Source: Bacillus pinisoli (lineage in GTDB: Bacteria > Bacillota > Bacilli > Bacillales > SA4). Taken from it: 64,000 nt of DNA. Made by a program: the position numbers and the translations under genes. Of this stretch, positions 1 to 8,286 are shown one piece after another. Position 1 is the first letter of the stretch. Each line of letters starts with the position of its first letter. The DNA lies in NCBI RefSeq assembly GCF_023036475.1, contig NZ_JAJQKI010000002.1:372001-436000 (forward strand), written 5' to 3'. A model generated the notes under the pieces. That model saw nothing but the letters and a program-made list of their open reading frames with translations. It was not told the origin of the DNA and did not search any database.

Positions 1-446
1 CAATCGCCTCTTACACCTAATCGCATAAATTGGTGTCTTTGACTGTCAATTTGTTCATACGCATATTCTTCACAAAGCTTTCTAAATTCAGAAACGCTCA
101 TTTCCTTACGATTTACCTTTTTATTTTTTGTCAGAGCCGTTTCAATAGGAAGTCCATGTGTATCCCATCCTGGTACATAAGGTGCACAATATCCAGTCAT
201 TGACTTATAGCGAACAATAAAGTCCTTTAACACTTTATTTAAGGCATGCCCCATATGGAGATCTCCGTTTGCATATGGAGGTCCATCATGTAGAACATAT
301 AACGGTCGACCCGCCGTCTTTTTTTGTACTTTTTCATAAATATTCATATCTGCCCATCTTGTTTGAACCTCTGGCTCACGGTTAGGTAAATTCCCACGCA
401 TCGGAAATTCCGTTTTAGGCATGAGTAATGTATCTTTGTACTCCAT
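1..446 (-). CDS. ileS: isoleucyl-tRNA synthetase, N-terminal part (cut by window edge)
   Basis: This is the first ~148 residues of a class I aminoacyl-tRNA synthetase that charges tRNA-Ile in the cytoplasm. Reading the minus strand from ATG at 446 gives [20 protein letters not shown], then the HIGH-type signature as HMGH inside [18 protein letters not shown], and later [11 protein letters not shown], all typical of bacterial IleS. The start follows an AAATTGGAGG ribosome binding site. The rest of the gene lies beyond position 1. A T-box leader with its own promoter precedes it, so it is controlled by uncharged tRNA-Ile. It lies next to divIVA, as in B. subtilis. Confidence 0.96.
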   Translation of the reverse strand, partial: MEYKDTLLMPKTEFPMRGNLPNREPEVQTRWADMNIYEKVQKKTAGRPLYVLHDGPPYANGDLHMGHALNKVLKDFIVRYKSMTGYCAPYVPGWDTHGLPIETALTKNKKVNRKEMSVSEFRKLCEEYAYEQIDSQRHQFMRLGVRGD

Positions 447-533
447 TTCTCTTTCCTCCAATTTTTAATAGTTTCATCATGTCCAAAATGTAGAATTGTT
501 AAAAGTAAATGATTAGTAACGTTAAGAAAACGC

Positions 534-814
534 AAAAAAGACCCTCTATCCCAAAAGGGACGAGAAGGTCTCGCGGTACCACCCTTATAGACTGATTCCA
601 AACCATTACTTAATGTTTTGGTATTGAACAGTCCACTCTACATTCGTAACGAGAATGATTCGCCAATGCTTACTATTGTTCAGCTTGGGACTCAAGGGTG
701 ATCTTCATTCTTTTTCCTGTAACGGGCTCCCACCATCCCCGAATCGCTAAAACAGTTTACAAAAAGAAATTACTGTCCCTATCATAGTCAAATCCATTAT
801 CAGACATTGTTTGT
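534..814 (-). promoter_or_regulatory. T-box riboswitch (tRNA-Ile sensing) upstream of ileS
   Basis: On the minus strand the conserved T-box AGGGTGGTACCGCG lies at 585-572. It is followed by a terminator hairpin at about 572-539 whose arms read AGACCTTCTCGTCCC and GGGATAGAGGGTCT, then a T-run. Upstream the leader has a GC-rich Stem I region at about 690-770. A candidate specifier codon ATC (Ile) lies at 702-700 in the context GAAGATCACC, which agrees with the downstream gene. Uncharged tRNA-Ile would stabilise the antiterminator and allow ileS transcription. The specifier assignment is by context only; no full fold was computed. Confidence 0.93.
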
Positions 815-820
815 TAATGA

Positions 821-849
821 ATTATATGTAATTATCTTTATTTCGTCAA
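821..849 (-). promoter_or_regulatory. sigma-A promoter of the ileS T-box transcript
   Basis: On the minus strand a -35 TTGACG (849-844) and a perfect -10 TATAAT (826-821) are separated by exactly 17 bp. Transcription would start near 814, just before T-box Stem I. The promoter lies immediately after the divIVA stop codon, so ileS has its own transcript. Confidence 0.85.
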
Positions 850-852
850 GAC

Positions 853-1362
853 CTAATCTTCTGAATCAAGTTCTGCTGATGGAACCTTAATTTCCTTATT
901 AAGTTCCATTAGGTGATCCCAATCATCATTTTCAATCAAGTCTAATTGAGCTTGGATGAGCATTCTGAATCTGTTTCGGAAAACTTTAGATTGTTTTTTA
1001 AGCTCATCAATTTCAATTGTGACTTTTCTAGCCTTTACAAGTGATTCATTAATGATACGGTCTGCATTTTTCTCTGCTTCTTTGACTATTAATTTAGCCT
1101 CTTTAGTAGCGTTTCTTTTTACTTCTTCTGCTGTTTCTTGAGCAATAAGAATTGATTTGTTAAGTGTCTCTTCAATGTTAGAGAAATGTCCAACTTTTTC
1201 TTTTAACTCAATGACCTTTTCTTCTAATTCCTTCTTTTCACGAATTACTAACTCATAGTCTTTAATTACCTGGTCAAGAAATTCATTTACTTCATCTTCA
1301 TCGTATCCGCGAAACCCTCTAGAGAATTCCTTATTATGAATATCCAATGGTGTTAAAGGCAC
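853..1362 (-). CDS. divIVA: cell division / polarity protein DivIVA
   Basis: DivIVA is a coiled-coil protein that binds negatively curved membrane at division sites and poles. In Bacillus it recruits MinJ/MinCD and helps anchor the chromosome during sporulation. The N-terminal membrane-binding domain MPLTPLDIHNKEFSRGFRGY is nearly identical to the family. It is followed by DEDEVNEFLDQV and a long Glu/Lys-rich coiled coil to the acidic C-terminus (169 aa). A longer frame runs from a GTG at 1377, but GTG at 1362 is chosen because GGAGG lies 8 nt upstream and the product then starts as MPLTP like known DivIVA. It is the last gene of the ylm-sepF group. Confidence 0.96.
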   Translation of the reverse strand: MPLTPLDIHNKEFSRGFRGYDEDEVNEFLDQVIKDYELVIREKKELEEKVIELKEKVGHFSNIEETLNKSILIAQETAEEVKRNATKEAKLIVKEAEKNADRIINESLVKARKVTIEIDELKKQSKVFRNRFRMLIQAQLDLIENDDWDHLMELNKEIKVPSAELDSED

Positions 1363-1451
1363 TCTGGCCACCTCCACGTTCTCATTTATACAATTTTTTT
1401 CTTAATTCGACAATTTTACCTCTATTTCCTTCTATTTTAACAAACTTTTTG

Positions 1452-2225
1452 CTATTTGGCTTTACCTAATTTTAATCTATATTTATCTCTTTTTGTCTTC
1501 CCTTCTATTTCAATTATTTTACACCTTCCGAATCCCCTTACAGACAACATGTCTCCCTCTCTACATTCAAAAGAGGTTTCTTCTACCTGCTTCCAATTAA
1601 CCTTTACAACTCCCCCCTTAATAAGTGGAGAAGCTTTTGACCTTGATAGATTATATGCTTCTGCAATTAGAACATCTAACCGAAGTGATGATGCTGTACA
1701 AAACTCCTCTTTCCATTCCTCTACAACGGGAAGAAGAGCTGTGAACTCTTTTTCTATCAACGTAACTTTAGCTCTGCCGATAGAATGTAAGTTCATTTGT
1801 ATGAAATCTGCAACTTCTTTAGCAACAATAATTTGAACCCGTTCATTGTCGAATAGAATGTCACCATACTTAGCTCGTTTTAGCCCTAATGACATAAGTG
1901 AACCTAAGACTTGTGGATGCTCAATGGTTACAAATTTATGAGGATATTCAACCTCAAATAGTTTTAACTGAAAGTCAATTAATTCTGGTACATAATAGTC
2001 TGGATAGAAAAGCGCTCGTTGTCTTTCTAGTTGGTCAGACCCTCCCAAAAATTGAACCTGAACATCTTGGTTCTGTCCAATTACACTTTTCACTATATGC
2101 TGTTCCCTTGGATCTAAAAAGTCTGATAACTTAGGGCTATAATTAGACATAACTAACTCTTTCCATTCTAAAACCTGATCTATGAACGCATGTTCTTCAG
2201 GCCTAAAATGCTGGTAGATCGTCAT
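1452..2225 (-). CDS. ylmH: S4-domain RNA-binding protein YlmH
   Basis: Encodes a 257-residue protein starting MTIYQHFRPEEHAFIDQV, with the family signature DFLDPREQHI near residue 40 and a C-terminal S4 RNA-binding domain (about 180-255; LRLDVLIAEAYNLSRSKASP, then GGVVKVNW). YlmH proteins are associated with the cell division gene group. Work on B. subtilis also links the family to ribosome-associated quality control, where S4 proteins assist C-terminal tailing of stalled peptides; that role is family knowledge. The open frame extends upstream to 2291, but ATG at 2225 has GGAGAG at good spacing and gives the usual length. It lies between ylmG and divIVA. Confidence 0.93.
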   Translation of the reverse strand: MTIYQHFRPEEHAFIDQVLEWKELVMSNYSPKLSDFLDPREQHIVKSVIGQNQDVQVQFLGGSDQLERQRALFYPDYYVPELIDFQLKLFEVEYPHKFVTIEHPQVLGSLMSLGLKRAKYGDILFDNERVQIIVAKEVADFIQMNLHSIGRAKVTLIEKEFTALLPVVEEWKEEFCTASSLRLDVLIAEAYNLSRSKASPLIKGGVVKVNWKQVEETSFECREGDMLSVRGFGRCKIIEIEGKTKRDKYRLKLGKAK

Positions 2226-2384
2226 TACTTTCTCTCCATTCGCTAATAGTTGCTTAACAATAAAGGGGAACCTATAGAAGATTCCCCTCATACTACATTA
2301 CTTTATTTGAGATTACATTCACTGCATTCGTTCCTGACTGTTTATAGAAAGTCATCTTTTAGTGCGGTTCTAATAAAGTTCACC

Positions 2385-2654
2385 TTAAATAAGACCTAAA
2401 AATTGGAATAAAGATACTAATCCTCTTTGCGCAAAATTCAATAAGAAAATAGCAACAATAGGTGAGATATCAATCATTCCCAGCGGAGGAATAATTCGTC
2501 TAAATGGCTCTAAATAAGGCTCACAAATTTTAGCTAGAAATTGGCCAAATCCACTTTGTTTGGCATTTGGGAACCAAGAAAGTAAAATATAAATAATTAG
2601 ACCATAGGAATAAATAGTTAGGGCATACAACAAAATTTGCAATAAAGTATTCAA
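2385..2654 (-). CDS. ylmG: YggT-family membrane protein YlmG
   Basis: An 89-residue integral membrane protein with two hydrophobic segments, at about residues 4-26 and 62-84. They are separated by the YggT signature SWFPNAKQSGFGQFLAKICE and PYLEPFRRIIPP. The molecular function is not established; homologues in plastids and cyanobacteria affect nucleoid or division-related membrane organisation. The start lies 1 nt after the sepF stop codon, so translation is probably coupled. That adjacency to sepF is conserved in Gram-positive bacteria. Confidence 0.92.
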   Translation of the reverse strand: MNTLLQILLYALTIYSYGLIIYILLSWFPNAKQSGFGQFLAKICEPYLEPFRRIIPPLGMIDISPIVAIFLLNFAQRGLVSLFQFLGLI

Positions 2655-2655
2655 T

Positions 2656-3105
2656 TTACCACCTCTTCTCTGTCATGTCTTCTTCATAGTTGTCACTAGA
2701 AATGCTACCTGATACATCAACATTATCTGGGGTACATAAAAAGATATTCGCCCCTACTTTTTGTATATCGCCACCTACGGCATAAACGGTACCACTTAAG
2801 AAGTCAACAATTCGAATTGCTTGGTCATGTGAAATACGTTGTAAATTTATGACAACTGATCTTCTATTCTTTAAATGGTCAGCTATTTCTTGTGCTTCTG
2901 AATATGTCCTTGGCTCAAATAATACCATTTTAGAAGAATTCTTCGGAACGCTTTGTAGGCTTACTACATTTTGTTTTGTAGTCGGTTGGTGCTTTGCAGA
3001 TCTTGACACAACCATTTCCTCTTCCTCAACGGATTGTTCATAATCATTATAATCATATTCATCATCTAGAGCAAAAAAGTTCTTAAACTTTGATTTTACA
3101 CTCAC
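2656..3105 (-). CDS. sepF: FtsZ-anchoring division protein SepF
   Basis: A 149-residue protein. It has a short N-terminal amphipathic segment ([12 protein letters not shown]) expected to bind membrane, an acidic linker ([13 protein letters not shown]), and the SepF core from about residue 60 to 140. The core reads [31 protein letters not shown], and ends in [16 protein letters not shown]. SepF polymerises into rings and tethers and bundles FtsZ at the septum, partly overlapping with FtsA. It sits in the usual ylmE-sepF-ylmG order. An AGGAGG motif precedes the start. Confidence 0.95.
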   Translation of the reverse strand: MSVKSKFKNFFALDDEYDYNDYEQSVEEEEMVVSRSAKHQPTTKQNVVSLQSVPKNSSKMVLFEPRTYSEAQEIADHLKNRRSVVINLQRISHDQAIRIVDFLSGTVYAVGGDIQKVGANIFLCTPDNVDVSGSISSDNYEEDMTEKRW

Positions 3106-3187
3106 TTTGTATCCTCCTATCGTCTCTATAGGTCATTAAAAATCAGATGTCTTAAAATGTAAAGCATTATTCTAAACGAGAAAAGCC

Positions 3188-3856
3188 TTATGCAAATATG
3201 GAAGTACCAATTCGAATAAAGGTTGCTCCTTCTTCAATTGCAATCTCATAATCATTAGACATACCCATTGATAACTCTTTACAACTTGCGTTTGGAAGTT
3301 GTAATGCTTGTACATCATTTCTTAACTCTCTCAATTTCACAAAACATTCTCGAATGACTTCGGTTTGTTCTGTATTCGGTGCCATTGTCATAAGACCAAC
3401 AACTTCAATGTTCTTATAATCCATCAGCTCTTTAACAAAATCAGTGACTTCATTAGGGGTTAAACCATGCTTTGATTCTTCTCCAGATGTGTTTACTTGA
3501 ACAAAACACTTTACTGGCGCATCAGAGCGCTTATTAATTTCTGCCGCTAATGATATACGGTCTAAAGAATGTATGTAATCAACTTCATTTATGATGTTCT
3601 TAACTTTACGAGTTTGAAGGCTGCCAATAAAGTGCCAGTTAGGCTCTGAGCCTAGTTGAGCTTTTTTCTCAAGTAAACCTTCATCTCGGTTTTCTCCAAT
3701 ATGCGAAATCCCAGCTTGAATAGCTTCTTTTGCTTGCTCTACTGTTACATATTTTGTCACAGCAATTAAATGTATTTCTTCCGGATTCCGATTGACCTTT
3801 GAACATGCTTGTTCAATTTTATGCAAGATGTTTGCTACATTCTCTTGTACTGGCAA
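3188..3856 (-). CDS. ylmE: PLP homeostasis protein, YggS family (YlmE)
   Basis: A 222-residue PLP-binding TIM-barrel protein related to the alanine racemase N-terminal domain. The PLP lysine lies in the motif LIAVTKYV (about residues 28-35), followed by IGENRDE and WHFIGSLQTRK; the C-terminus has ELSMGMSNDYEIAIEEGATFIRIG. Family members buffer pyridoxal phosphate and affect amino acid balance. The only in-frame start near the conserved N-terminus is TTG at 3856. Its ribosome binding site AAGGAGG overlaps the last codons of ylmD, implying coupled translation. Confidence 0.93.
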   Translation of the reverse strand: MPVQENVANILHKIEQACSKVNRNPEEIHLIAVTKYVTVEQAKEAIQAGISHIGENRDEGLLEKKAQLGSEPNWHFIGSLQTRKVKNIINEVDYIHSLDRISLAAEINKRSDAPVKCFVQVNTSGEESKHGLTPNEVTDFVKELMDYKNIEVVGLMTMAPNTEQTEVIRECFVKLRELRNDVQALQLPNASCKELSMGMSNDYEIAIEEGATFIRIGTSIFA

Positions 3857-3863
3857 AAGTTCT

Positions 3864-4685
3864 TCAATCCTCCTTATAACCGATAAAACTCATCATTCTA
3901 CCCGTTTTTCCACGATCTCTACGATGGGAGAAAAACAGTTGATCTTCACAAGAGGTACATCTTGAACTCATGATGATATTTTCCTCTTGAACGCCTGCCT
4001 TCAGTAGAATTTGTTGATTTAGCTTAGCCAAGTTAAGCGAGTATTGACCAGGAGAAATCTCGATAAAAGGTAGGACATCCTGATCATCGAGCACTTTTTT
4101 CACCTCGTTAATCACATAATCATCAACAACATAACAGCAGTTTAAGATGGATGGTCCTATACATACATGGATATTCTCAGCCTGAACTCCTTCTTCTTCT
4201 ACCCAACATCTTACCATACGACTTGCAATTTCTCTCACTGTGCCCTTCCAGCCTGCATGTGCTAAACCAATAAGCCCCCTTGAAGGTTCGATGAAGTAAA
4301 GAGGGACACAATCCGCATATACAGAAGTAAGTAAAATATTTGCTTCTGATGTATATACTCCATCTGTACATGGAATTCCCTCTTCATACTTCATGACACC
4401 TTTACCTCGGTCAGCTTTTGTTACCTTTTTTATATGATGGTCATGTACCTGTTCAGAACATACCCAATCTTCTAAAGGAAAATGAAGTAGTCCAGCAAGT
4501 CTTCCTCTATTTTGTATAACATGGTCCTTAGAATCATTTACATGTAAACCTAAATTAAGCGTAGAAAATGGTTCTTGGCTATAGCCACGATTTTTTGTTG
4601 TAAATCCCGCTGTAATAGTTGGAAACATGTTTTTCCAAGGGACAATACATAAATATTCATCCTGTACTAAATGTAAAGGCTCCAT
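3864..4685 (-). CDS. ylmD: YfiH/LACC1-family protein YlmD
   Basis: A 273-residue protein of the multicopper-polyphenol-oxidase-like (DUF152) family, whose members act as purine nucleoside phosphorylases or adenosine deaminases. Family signatures are GFTTKNRGYSQEPF..LNLGLHV near residues 28-50, YADCVPLYF with the metal-ligand Cys, HAGWKGTVREIA with the ligand His, and CIGPSILNCCYVV. The length is normal. It is the first gene of a tight run (ylmD-ylmE-sepF-ylmG). A 219-nt gap with secondary structure separates it from ylmC. Confidence 0.92.
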   Translation of the reverse strand: MEPLHLVQDEYLCIVPWKNMFPTITAGFTTKNRGYSQEPFSTLNLGLHVNDSKDHVIQNRGRLAGLLHFPLEDWVCSEQVHDHHIKKVTKADRGKGVMKYEEGIPCTDGVYTSEANILLTSVYADCVPLYFIEPSRGLIGLAHAGWKGTVREIASRMVRCWVEEEGVQAENIHVCIGPSILNCCYVVDDYVINEVKKVLDDQDVLPFIEISPGQYSLNLAKLNQQILLKAGVQEENIIMSSRCTSCEDQLFFSHRRDRGKTGRMMSFIGYKED

Positions 4686-4799
4686 TTTAAGCCTCCTTAG
4701 CCGTCTGACATTCCTGGAAGGGAAAATATCCCTTCGACACTATTCTATCATAAATGACGATGAGAGGGGTATTGCATTTTTATTAGGTGTCGCTTTTTG

Positions 4800-4876
4800 A
4801 AATAAAAAGGCTCGACTCTCTCTATTTAGAGCACCGGATCCTGTACTACTAAGTACAAAAACGGCCTTTAAGATTA
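4800..4876 (-). other. structured intergenic segment between ylmC and ylmD, possible ylmC terminator
   Basis: On the minus strand AAAGGC (4870-4865) can pair with GCCTTT (about 4811-4806), followed by TTATTT. Inside are two smaller hairpins, GTAC-TTAGTA-GTAC (about 4858-4845) and CTCT-AAAT-AGAG. A branched terminator downstream of ylmC is the simplest reading. It is not a tRNA: the T-arm-like GGCTCGACTC lies at the wrong end. Confidence 0.35.
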
Positions 4877-4904
4877 TTATGATAGCAACCGTAAGTAATA
4901 GTGA

Positions 4905-5171
4905 CTAGTTTGAGGATTCATTATAATCTTCACCAGATTGATAAAATCGAACTAGTATGACATCTGCACCAATTTTCACTATATTTCGCCAAGGTATAAT
5001 GACATCTTCCCCTCTTCCAAACAACCCCATCATTCTGGTTCCAGTTGAAATAATAATAGCATCAATTTTTCCTGTTGTTGTATTAATCTCTAAATCATCT
5101 ATATTTCCTAATTTTTTACCATCCGCAACATTCACAACATCCTTCACTTGAAAATCAGATATTTTTACCAT
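4905..5171 (-). CDS. ylmC: YlmC/YmxH-family PRC-barrel sporulation protein
   Basis: An 88-residue PRC-barrel protein of the YlmC/YmxH family found in endospore formers. It reads MVKISDFQVKDVVNVADGKK, then LGNIDDLEINTTTGKIDAII, then IPWRNIVKIGADVILV. PRC-barrel domains are small beta-barrels in RNA-processing and sporulation proteins; the precise role is unknown. In B. subtilis it lies between ylmA and ylmD. Here ylmA is absent and the space towards sigG holds a GC-rich repeat. A GAGG-type ribosome binding site precedes the ATG. Confidence 0.88.
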   Translation of the reverse strand: MVKISDFQVKDVVNVADGKKLGNIDDLEINTTTGKIDAIIISTGTRMMGLFGRGEDVIIPWRNIVKIGADVILVRFYQSGEDYNESSN

Positions 5172-5435
5172 TCAACCTCATCCTCTCTAAGGAAAACGAA
5201 TTGGTCTTTCACAGTTCCATATTTCATTTATATGTTAAGAGGAAAGGTAATCATTCTTAAAACTAATAGCTCGGTAAAGAAATATGTTGAAATCCTGCAC
5301 AGTTGGTAAAAGTGAATGATGTAAGACTCCAGGGTCCCACATGGTGTTTAAGTGACTTCTTGATTCTAAATCGGTCTAGTTCCTAAACTTTTTATCTTTT
5401 AGCTGTGTTAAAGTACAGTGTTGATTATTAGCAGA

Positions 5436-5569
5436 GTTGATTGAAGTGGAAGGACGCGAGACTCCTGTGGGAGAGCGGGTCGCGGGAGACCCCACAGGCA
5501 CGGTTTTCGCCGAGGAGGCTCCCGGACTCGCCCACGGAAAGCGAGTGTCCTGGAACGAAAATCAACAAC
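5436..5569. repeat. GC-rich structured intergenic repeat (copy 1)
   Basis: About 130 bp, much richer in G+C than its surroundings. The ends are inverted (GTTGATT ... AATCAAC; AGGAC ... GTCCT). Internal pairings are CCTGTGGG/CCCACAGG and ACTCGC/GCGAGT, so it can fold into a branched structure. I see no open frame with a start and ribosome binding site. It resembles GC-rich repeats I recall from other Bacillaceae intergenic regions. A diverged copy lies at 43780-43990. It fills the position of ylmA in B. subtilis. Confidence 0.65.
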
Positions 5570-5603
5570 AAGTTTTAACAGAGGCTATCTTTTAAGTTTT
5601 AGG

Positions 5604-5635
5604 TTAAAAAAAGAACTGTCAACAAGACAGTTCTT
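5604..5635 (-). terminator. rho-independent terminator of sigG
   Basis: On the minus strand the stem AAGAACTGTC / GACAGTTCTT (10 bp, loop of 5) is followed by TTTTTTT. The sigG stop codon (5636-5634) lies inside the first arm, so the terminator overlaps the coding end. Confidence 0.92.
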
Positions 5636-6413
5636 AAGATTGTATGTTTTTATTCATTTGTCTGATTGCTGCTTTTTCTAATCGAGATACTTGAGCTTGT
5701 GAGATTCCAATTTCTTCTGCGACTTCCATCTGGGTTTTACCTTGAAAGAAGCGTTTACGCAGGATGAGCTTTTCACGATCATTTAAACGTCTCATTCCTT
5801 CTTTTAACGCTATCTCTTCAATCCATTGAATATCCTTATTTTTTTCATCACTTAGTTGGTCCATGACATAAATAGGGTCTCCCCCATCATTATAGATAGG
5901 CTCAAACAGTGAAACAGGATCTTGAATGGCATCTAATGCAAAGACAATTTCTTCATGAGGAACATCAAGTTCTTTTGCAATTTCTGCCGCAGTCGGTTCC
6001 CTTGATGTTTCACTCATTAGTCTTTCACGAACCTGTAATGCTTTATAGGCAATATCTCGCAAAGATCTTGATACACGAATTGGATTATTGTCTCGTAGAT
6101 AACGTCGAATCTCTCCGATGATCATCGGTACAGCATATGTTGAAAATTTTACATTTTGACTTAAATCGAAATTGTCGATTGATTTCATTAGTCCAATACA
6201 ACCAACTTGAAATAGGTCATCAACATATTCTCCTCTATTATTAAACCGCTGGATGACGCTTAGCACAAGACGTAAATTTCCATTCACAAGCTTTTCTCTT
6301 GCCCAGATTTCGCCACTTTGCATTTTCTTGAATAGCTCTCGCATCTCATCATTCTTAAGTACTGGAAGTTTAGAAGTGTCCACACCACAAATTTCTACTT
6401 TATTTCGAGTCAA
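5634..6413 (-). CDS. sigG: late forespore sigma factor sigma-G
   Basis: A 259-residue sigma-70-family factor that directs late forespore transcription after engulfment. It begins with the sigma-G hallmark TRNKVEICGVDTSKLPVL. Region 2 follows (LVNGNLRLVLSVIQRFNNRG, DLFQVGCIGLMKSIDNFDL, FSTYAVPMIIGEIRRYLRDN). Region 4 ends with TQMEVAEEIGISQAQVSRLE. The start is TTG at 6413, preceded by TTAGGAGGG at 7-nt spacing; the open frame extends to 6479, but the upstream residues do not match the family. It has its own candidate forespore promoter and terminator, in line with monocistronic expression in B. subtilis. Confidence 0.97.
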   Translation of the reverse strand: MTRNKVEICGVDTSKLPVLKNDEMRELFKKMQSGEIWAREKLVNGNLRLVLSVIQRFNNRGEYVDDLFQVGCIGLMKSIDNFDLSQNVKFSTYAVPMIIGEIRRYLRDNNPIRVSRSLRDIAYKALQVRERLMSETSREPTAAEIAKELDVPHEEIVFALDAIQDPVSLFEPIYNDGGDPIYVMDQLSDEKNKDIQWIEEIALKEGMRRLNDREKLILRKRFFQGKTQMEVAEEIGISQAQVSRLEKAAIRQMNKNIQS

Positions 6414-6448
6414 TTCTTTCCCTCCTAACGGGAGTGCTGTACAAAGTA

Positions 6449-6477
6449 AAGTATCTCCTTTGAAGGGAAATTTATGC
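6449..6477 (-). promoter_or_regulatory. candidate sigma-F/sigma-G promoter of sigG
   Basis: On the minus strand a -35-like GCATA (6477-6473) and a -10-like GATACTT (6455-6449) are 17 bp apart. The sigma-G consensus is about GNATA and CATNNTA. Transcription would start about 28 nt before the TTG codon. sigG is known to be autoregulated and first read by sigma-F in B. subtilis. The -10 match is imperfect. Confidence 0.45.
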
Positions 6478-6572
6478 ACTTGACAAATACTGAATATAAC
6501 GTAAAAGTAACGAAAATGATCGCTAAATGCTTGATGTGGCTTACTATTTGTCCACTTTAAAAATTTTTCTAT

Positions 6573-7292
6573 TTATACCATTTTATTGAATTCTTTACGT
6601 AATCTTTTAATAATTCTTTTCTCAAGTCGTGAAATATAGGATTGTGAAATTCCCAGCATGTCCGCGACATCTTTCTGTGTTTTTTCTTCACCGCCAATTA
6701 ACCCAAACCTTAATTCCATGATTTGTTTTTCTCGATCATTTAATTGATGCAAGGCCTTAATTAATAACTTTTTTTCTACGTTTGCCTCAAGATCTTTTGT
6801 AATAATGTCCTCCTCAGTCCCCAAAACATCTGATAGCAAGAGTTCATTACCATCCCAGTCAATATTTAACGGCTCATCAAACGATACTTCTGAACGAATC
6901 TTATTGTTTCTTCTGAGGTACATCAAAATTTCGTTCTCAATACAACGTGATGCATATGTAGCAAGTTTAATTTTCTTTTCAGGGTTAAATGTATTCACGG
7001 CCTTAATAAGTCCAATTGTTCCAATACTAATTAAATCCTCAATATTTATTCCGGTATTTTCAAACTTTCGTGCTATATAGACGACTAAGCGTAAGTTTCT
7101 CTCAATTAAGATGGATCTAGTTGCTTTATCACCCTGTGGGAGTTTTTTTAGTAACACTTCCTCCTCTTCTTTTGTTAAGGGTGGAGGTAGTGCTTCGCTT
7201 CCACCTATATAATAGATCTCATCGGTCTTAATTCCTAATTTAATTAAAAGCTTATACCACCAAACCGTTAAACGGATCTTCCAATGTCTCAT
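6573..7292 (-). CDS. sigE: mother-cell sigma factor, pro-sigma-E
   Basis: A 239-residue sigma factor, the exact length of B. subtilis pro-sigma-E. The first ~27 residues form the amphipathic pro-sequence ([19 protein letters not shown]). It tethers the inactive protein to the membrane and is removed by SpoIIGA. The mature part begins near [13 protein letters not shown] and carries region 2 ([35 protein letters not shown]) and region 4 ([20 protein letters not shown]). ATG at 7292 with AGAGGAGGAG upstream is preferred to the open frame reaching 7370. The spoIIGA stop is 13 nt upstream, so the two form the spoIIG operon. Confidence 0.97.
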   Translation of the reverse strand: MRHWKIRLTVWWYKLLIKLGIKTDEIYYIGGSEALPPPLTKEEEEVLLKKLPQGDKATRSILIERNLRLVVYIARKFENTGINIEDLISIGTIGLIKAVNTFNPEKKIKLATYASRCIENEILMYLRRNNKIRSEVSFDEPLNIDWDGNELLLSDVLGTEEDIITKDLEANVEKKLLIKALHQLNDREKQIMELRFGLIGGEEKTQKDVADMLGISQSYISRLEKRIIKRLRKEFNKMV

Positions 7293-7305
7293 GATACTCC
7301 TCCTC

Positions 7306-8223
7306 TTATGCAGATTGTATAGATGATTGCAGCAACATTTTAGGATGTATAATACAATCAAATTCGTCATCAGATGATAATGTGGAGTGACTAATTCCTA
7401 TTAACACCTTTTTCACATAATTAACTTCTTCTCTTTTTATGACACGAACTAAGTCAGGTTTTATAGCAATTAAGAACTCATTTTGTTGCCCTACACCTCG
7501 ATACGGAATAATCCTTAATCGTGACTCCCAAGGGTGATTAGACTCTAATGTTGAAAAGGAGTCTATTCCCACTGACTTTTCAATGACCTCAATGGGTAAA
7601 AAGCCTTTTACTTTTTCTACATCGACAATCATGACAGGAGACTTTGTTATTGGATCGGATAATTGATTTCCACTATCAACTAGCCCCCTAAGAGAAATGC
7701 TGTGTTCTTCTATAGTAATGGAGACATCAACCAGCTGATCGTATTGGATCTGTTTTACCTCCATATCTTTTAATCTATTTTTTGAGAAATACCAGAGAAC
7801 TGGGAAACCAATTACAACAAATGACCAGCTAATAGGACTACCAAAGCCAGTTGACTTAGTTGCAACAAGTCCATCAAAGATGACCAGCTCCGTACTTAAA
7901 AAATAATGTACGCCGAGCATCCCCCCTCCCAATAGGAATGTTGAAAAGTAAAAGGTGAGTAATGCTTGAAAAAAATAACGGAAGCGCTTAAAACCAAATG
8001 TCATAAATACCATGACCACTGAATATAGTAGCTTGACAATAGGATGACCCATGATAGCAAAATAAGGGGTAATGATGAATAAAACAATTGACGAACCTAT
8101 TAGTGCACCACATATTAAACGTAATTTACTAATCTTGCGTTTAAGGAATATCGCAGTTAACAGTAACAATGATGCGTCAATTCCAAAATTCAACAACCAG
8201 ATCGCATCTAAATAAACTGTCAA
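7306..8223 (-). CDS. spoIIGA: pro-sigma-E processing aspartic protease SpoIIGA
   Basis: A 305-residue membrane aspartic protease that cleaves the pro-sequence of sigma-E after activation by SpoIIR from the forespore. The N-terminal half has about five membrane segments (from [18 protein letters not shown] to [11 protein letters not shown]). The C-terminal half is cytoplasmic, with the catalytic motif GLVDSGNQL; the Asp falls at residue 183, as in B. subtilis. It is the first gene of the spoIIG operon with sigE and is preceded by candidate Spo0A boxes. Confidence 0.96.
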   Translation of the reverse strand: MTVYLDAIWLLNFGIDASLLLLTAIFLKRKISKLRLICGALIGSSIVLFIITPYFAIMGHPIVKLLYSVVMVFMTFGFKRFRYFFQALLTFYFSTFLLGGGMLGVHYFLSTELVIFDGLVATKSTGFGSPISWSFVVIGFPVLWYFSKNRLKDMEVKQIQYDQLVDVSITIEEHSISLRGLVDSGNQLSDPITKSPVMIVDVEKVKGFLPIEVIEKSVGIDSFSTLESNHPWESRLRIIPYRGVGQQNEFLIAIKPDLVRVIKREEVNYVKKVLIGISHSTLSSDDEFDCIIHPKMLLQSSIQSA

Positions 8224-8286
8224 GCTAGCACAACCTTTACAAATTAATCTATGAAATAGAAACTTTCAATCTATTCCCTATGTAAA

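Noticed and set aside
344..601. 85-codon minus-strand frame across the ileS start and T-box
   Set aside because: It is out of frame with ileS, overlaps the T-box and terminator, and has no ribosome binding site or protein-like composition.
4805..4870. tRNA-like segment (GGCTCGACTC and AGAGCACCGGATC)
   Set aside because: The T-arm-like and D-arm-like parts are in the wrong order and no acceptor stem or anticodon arm forms.
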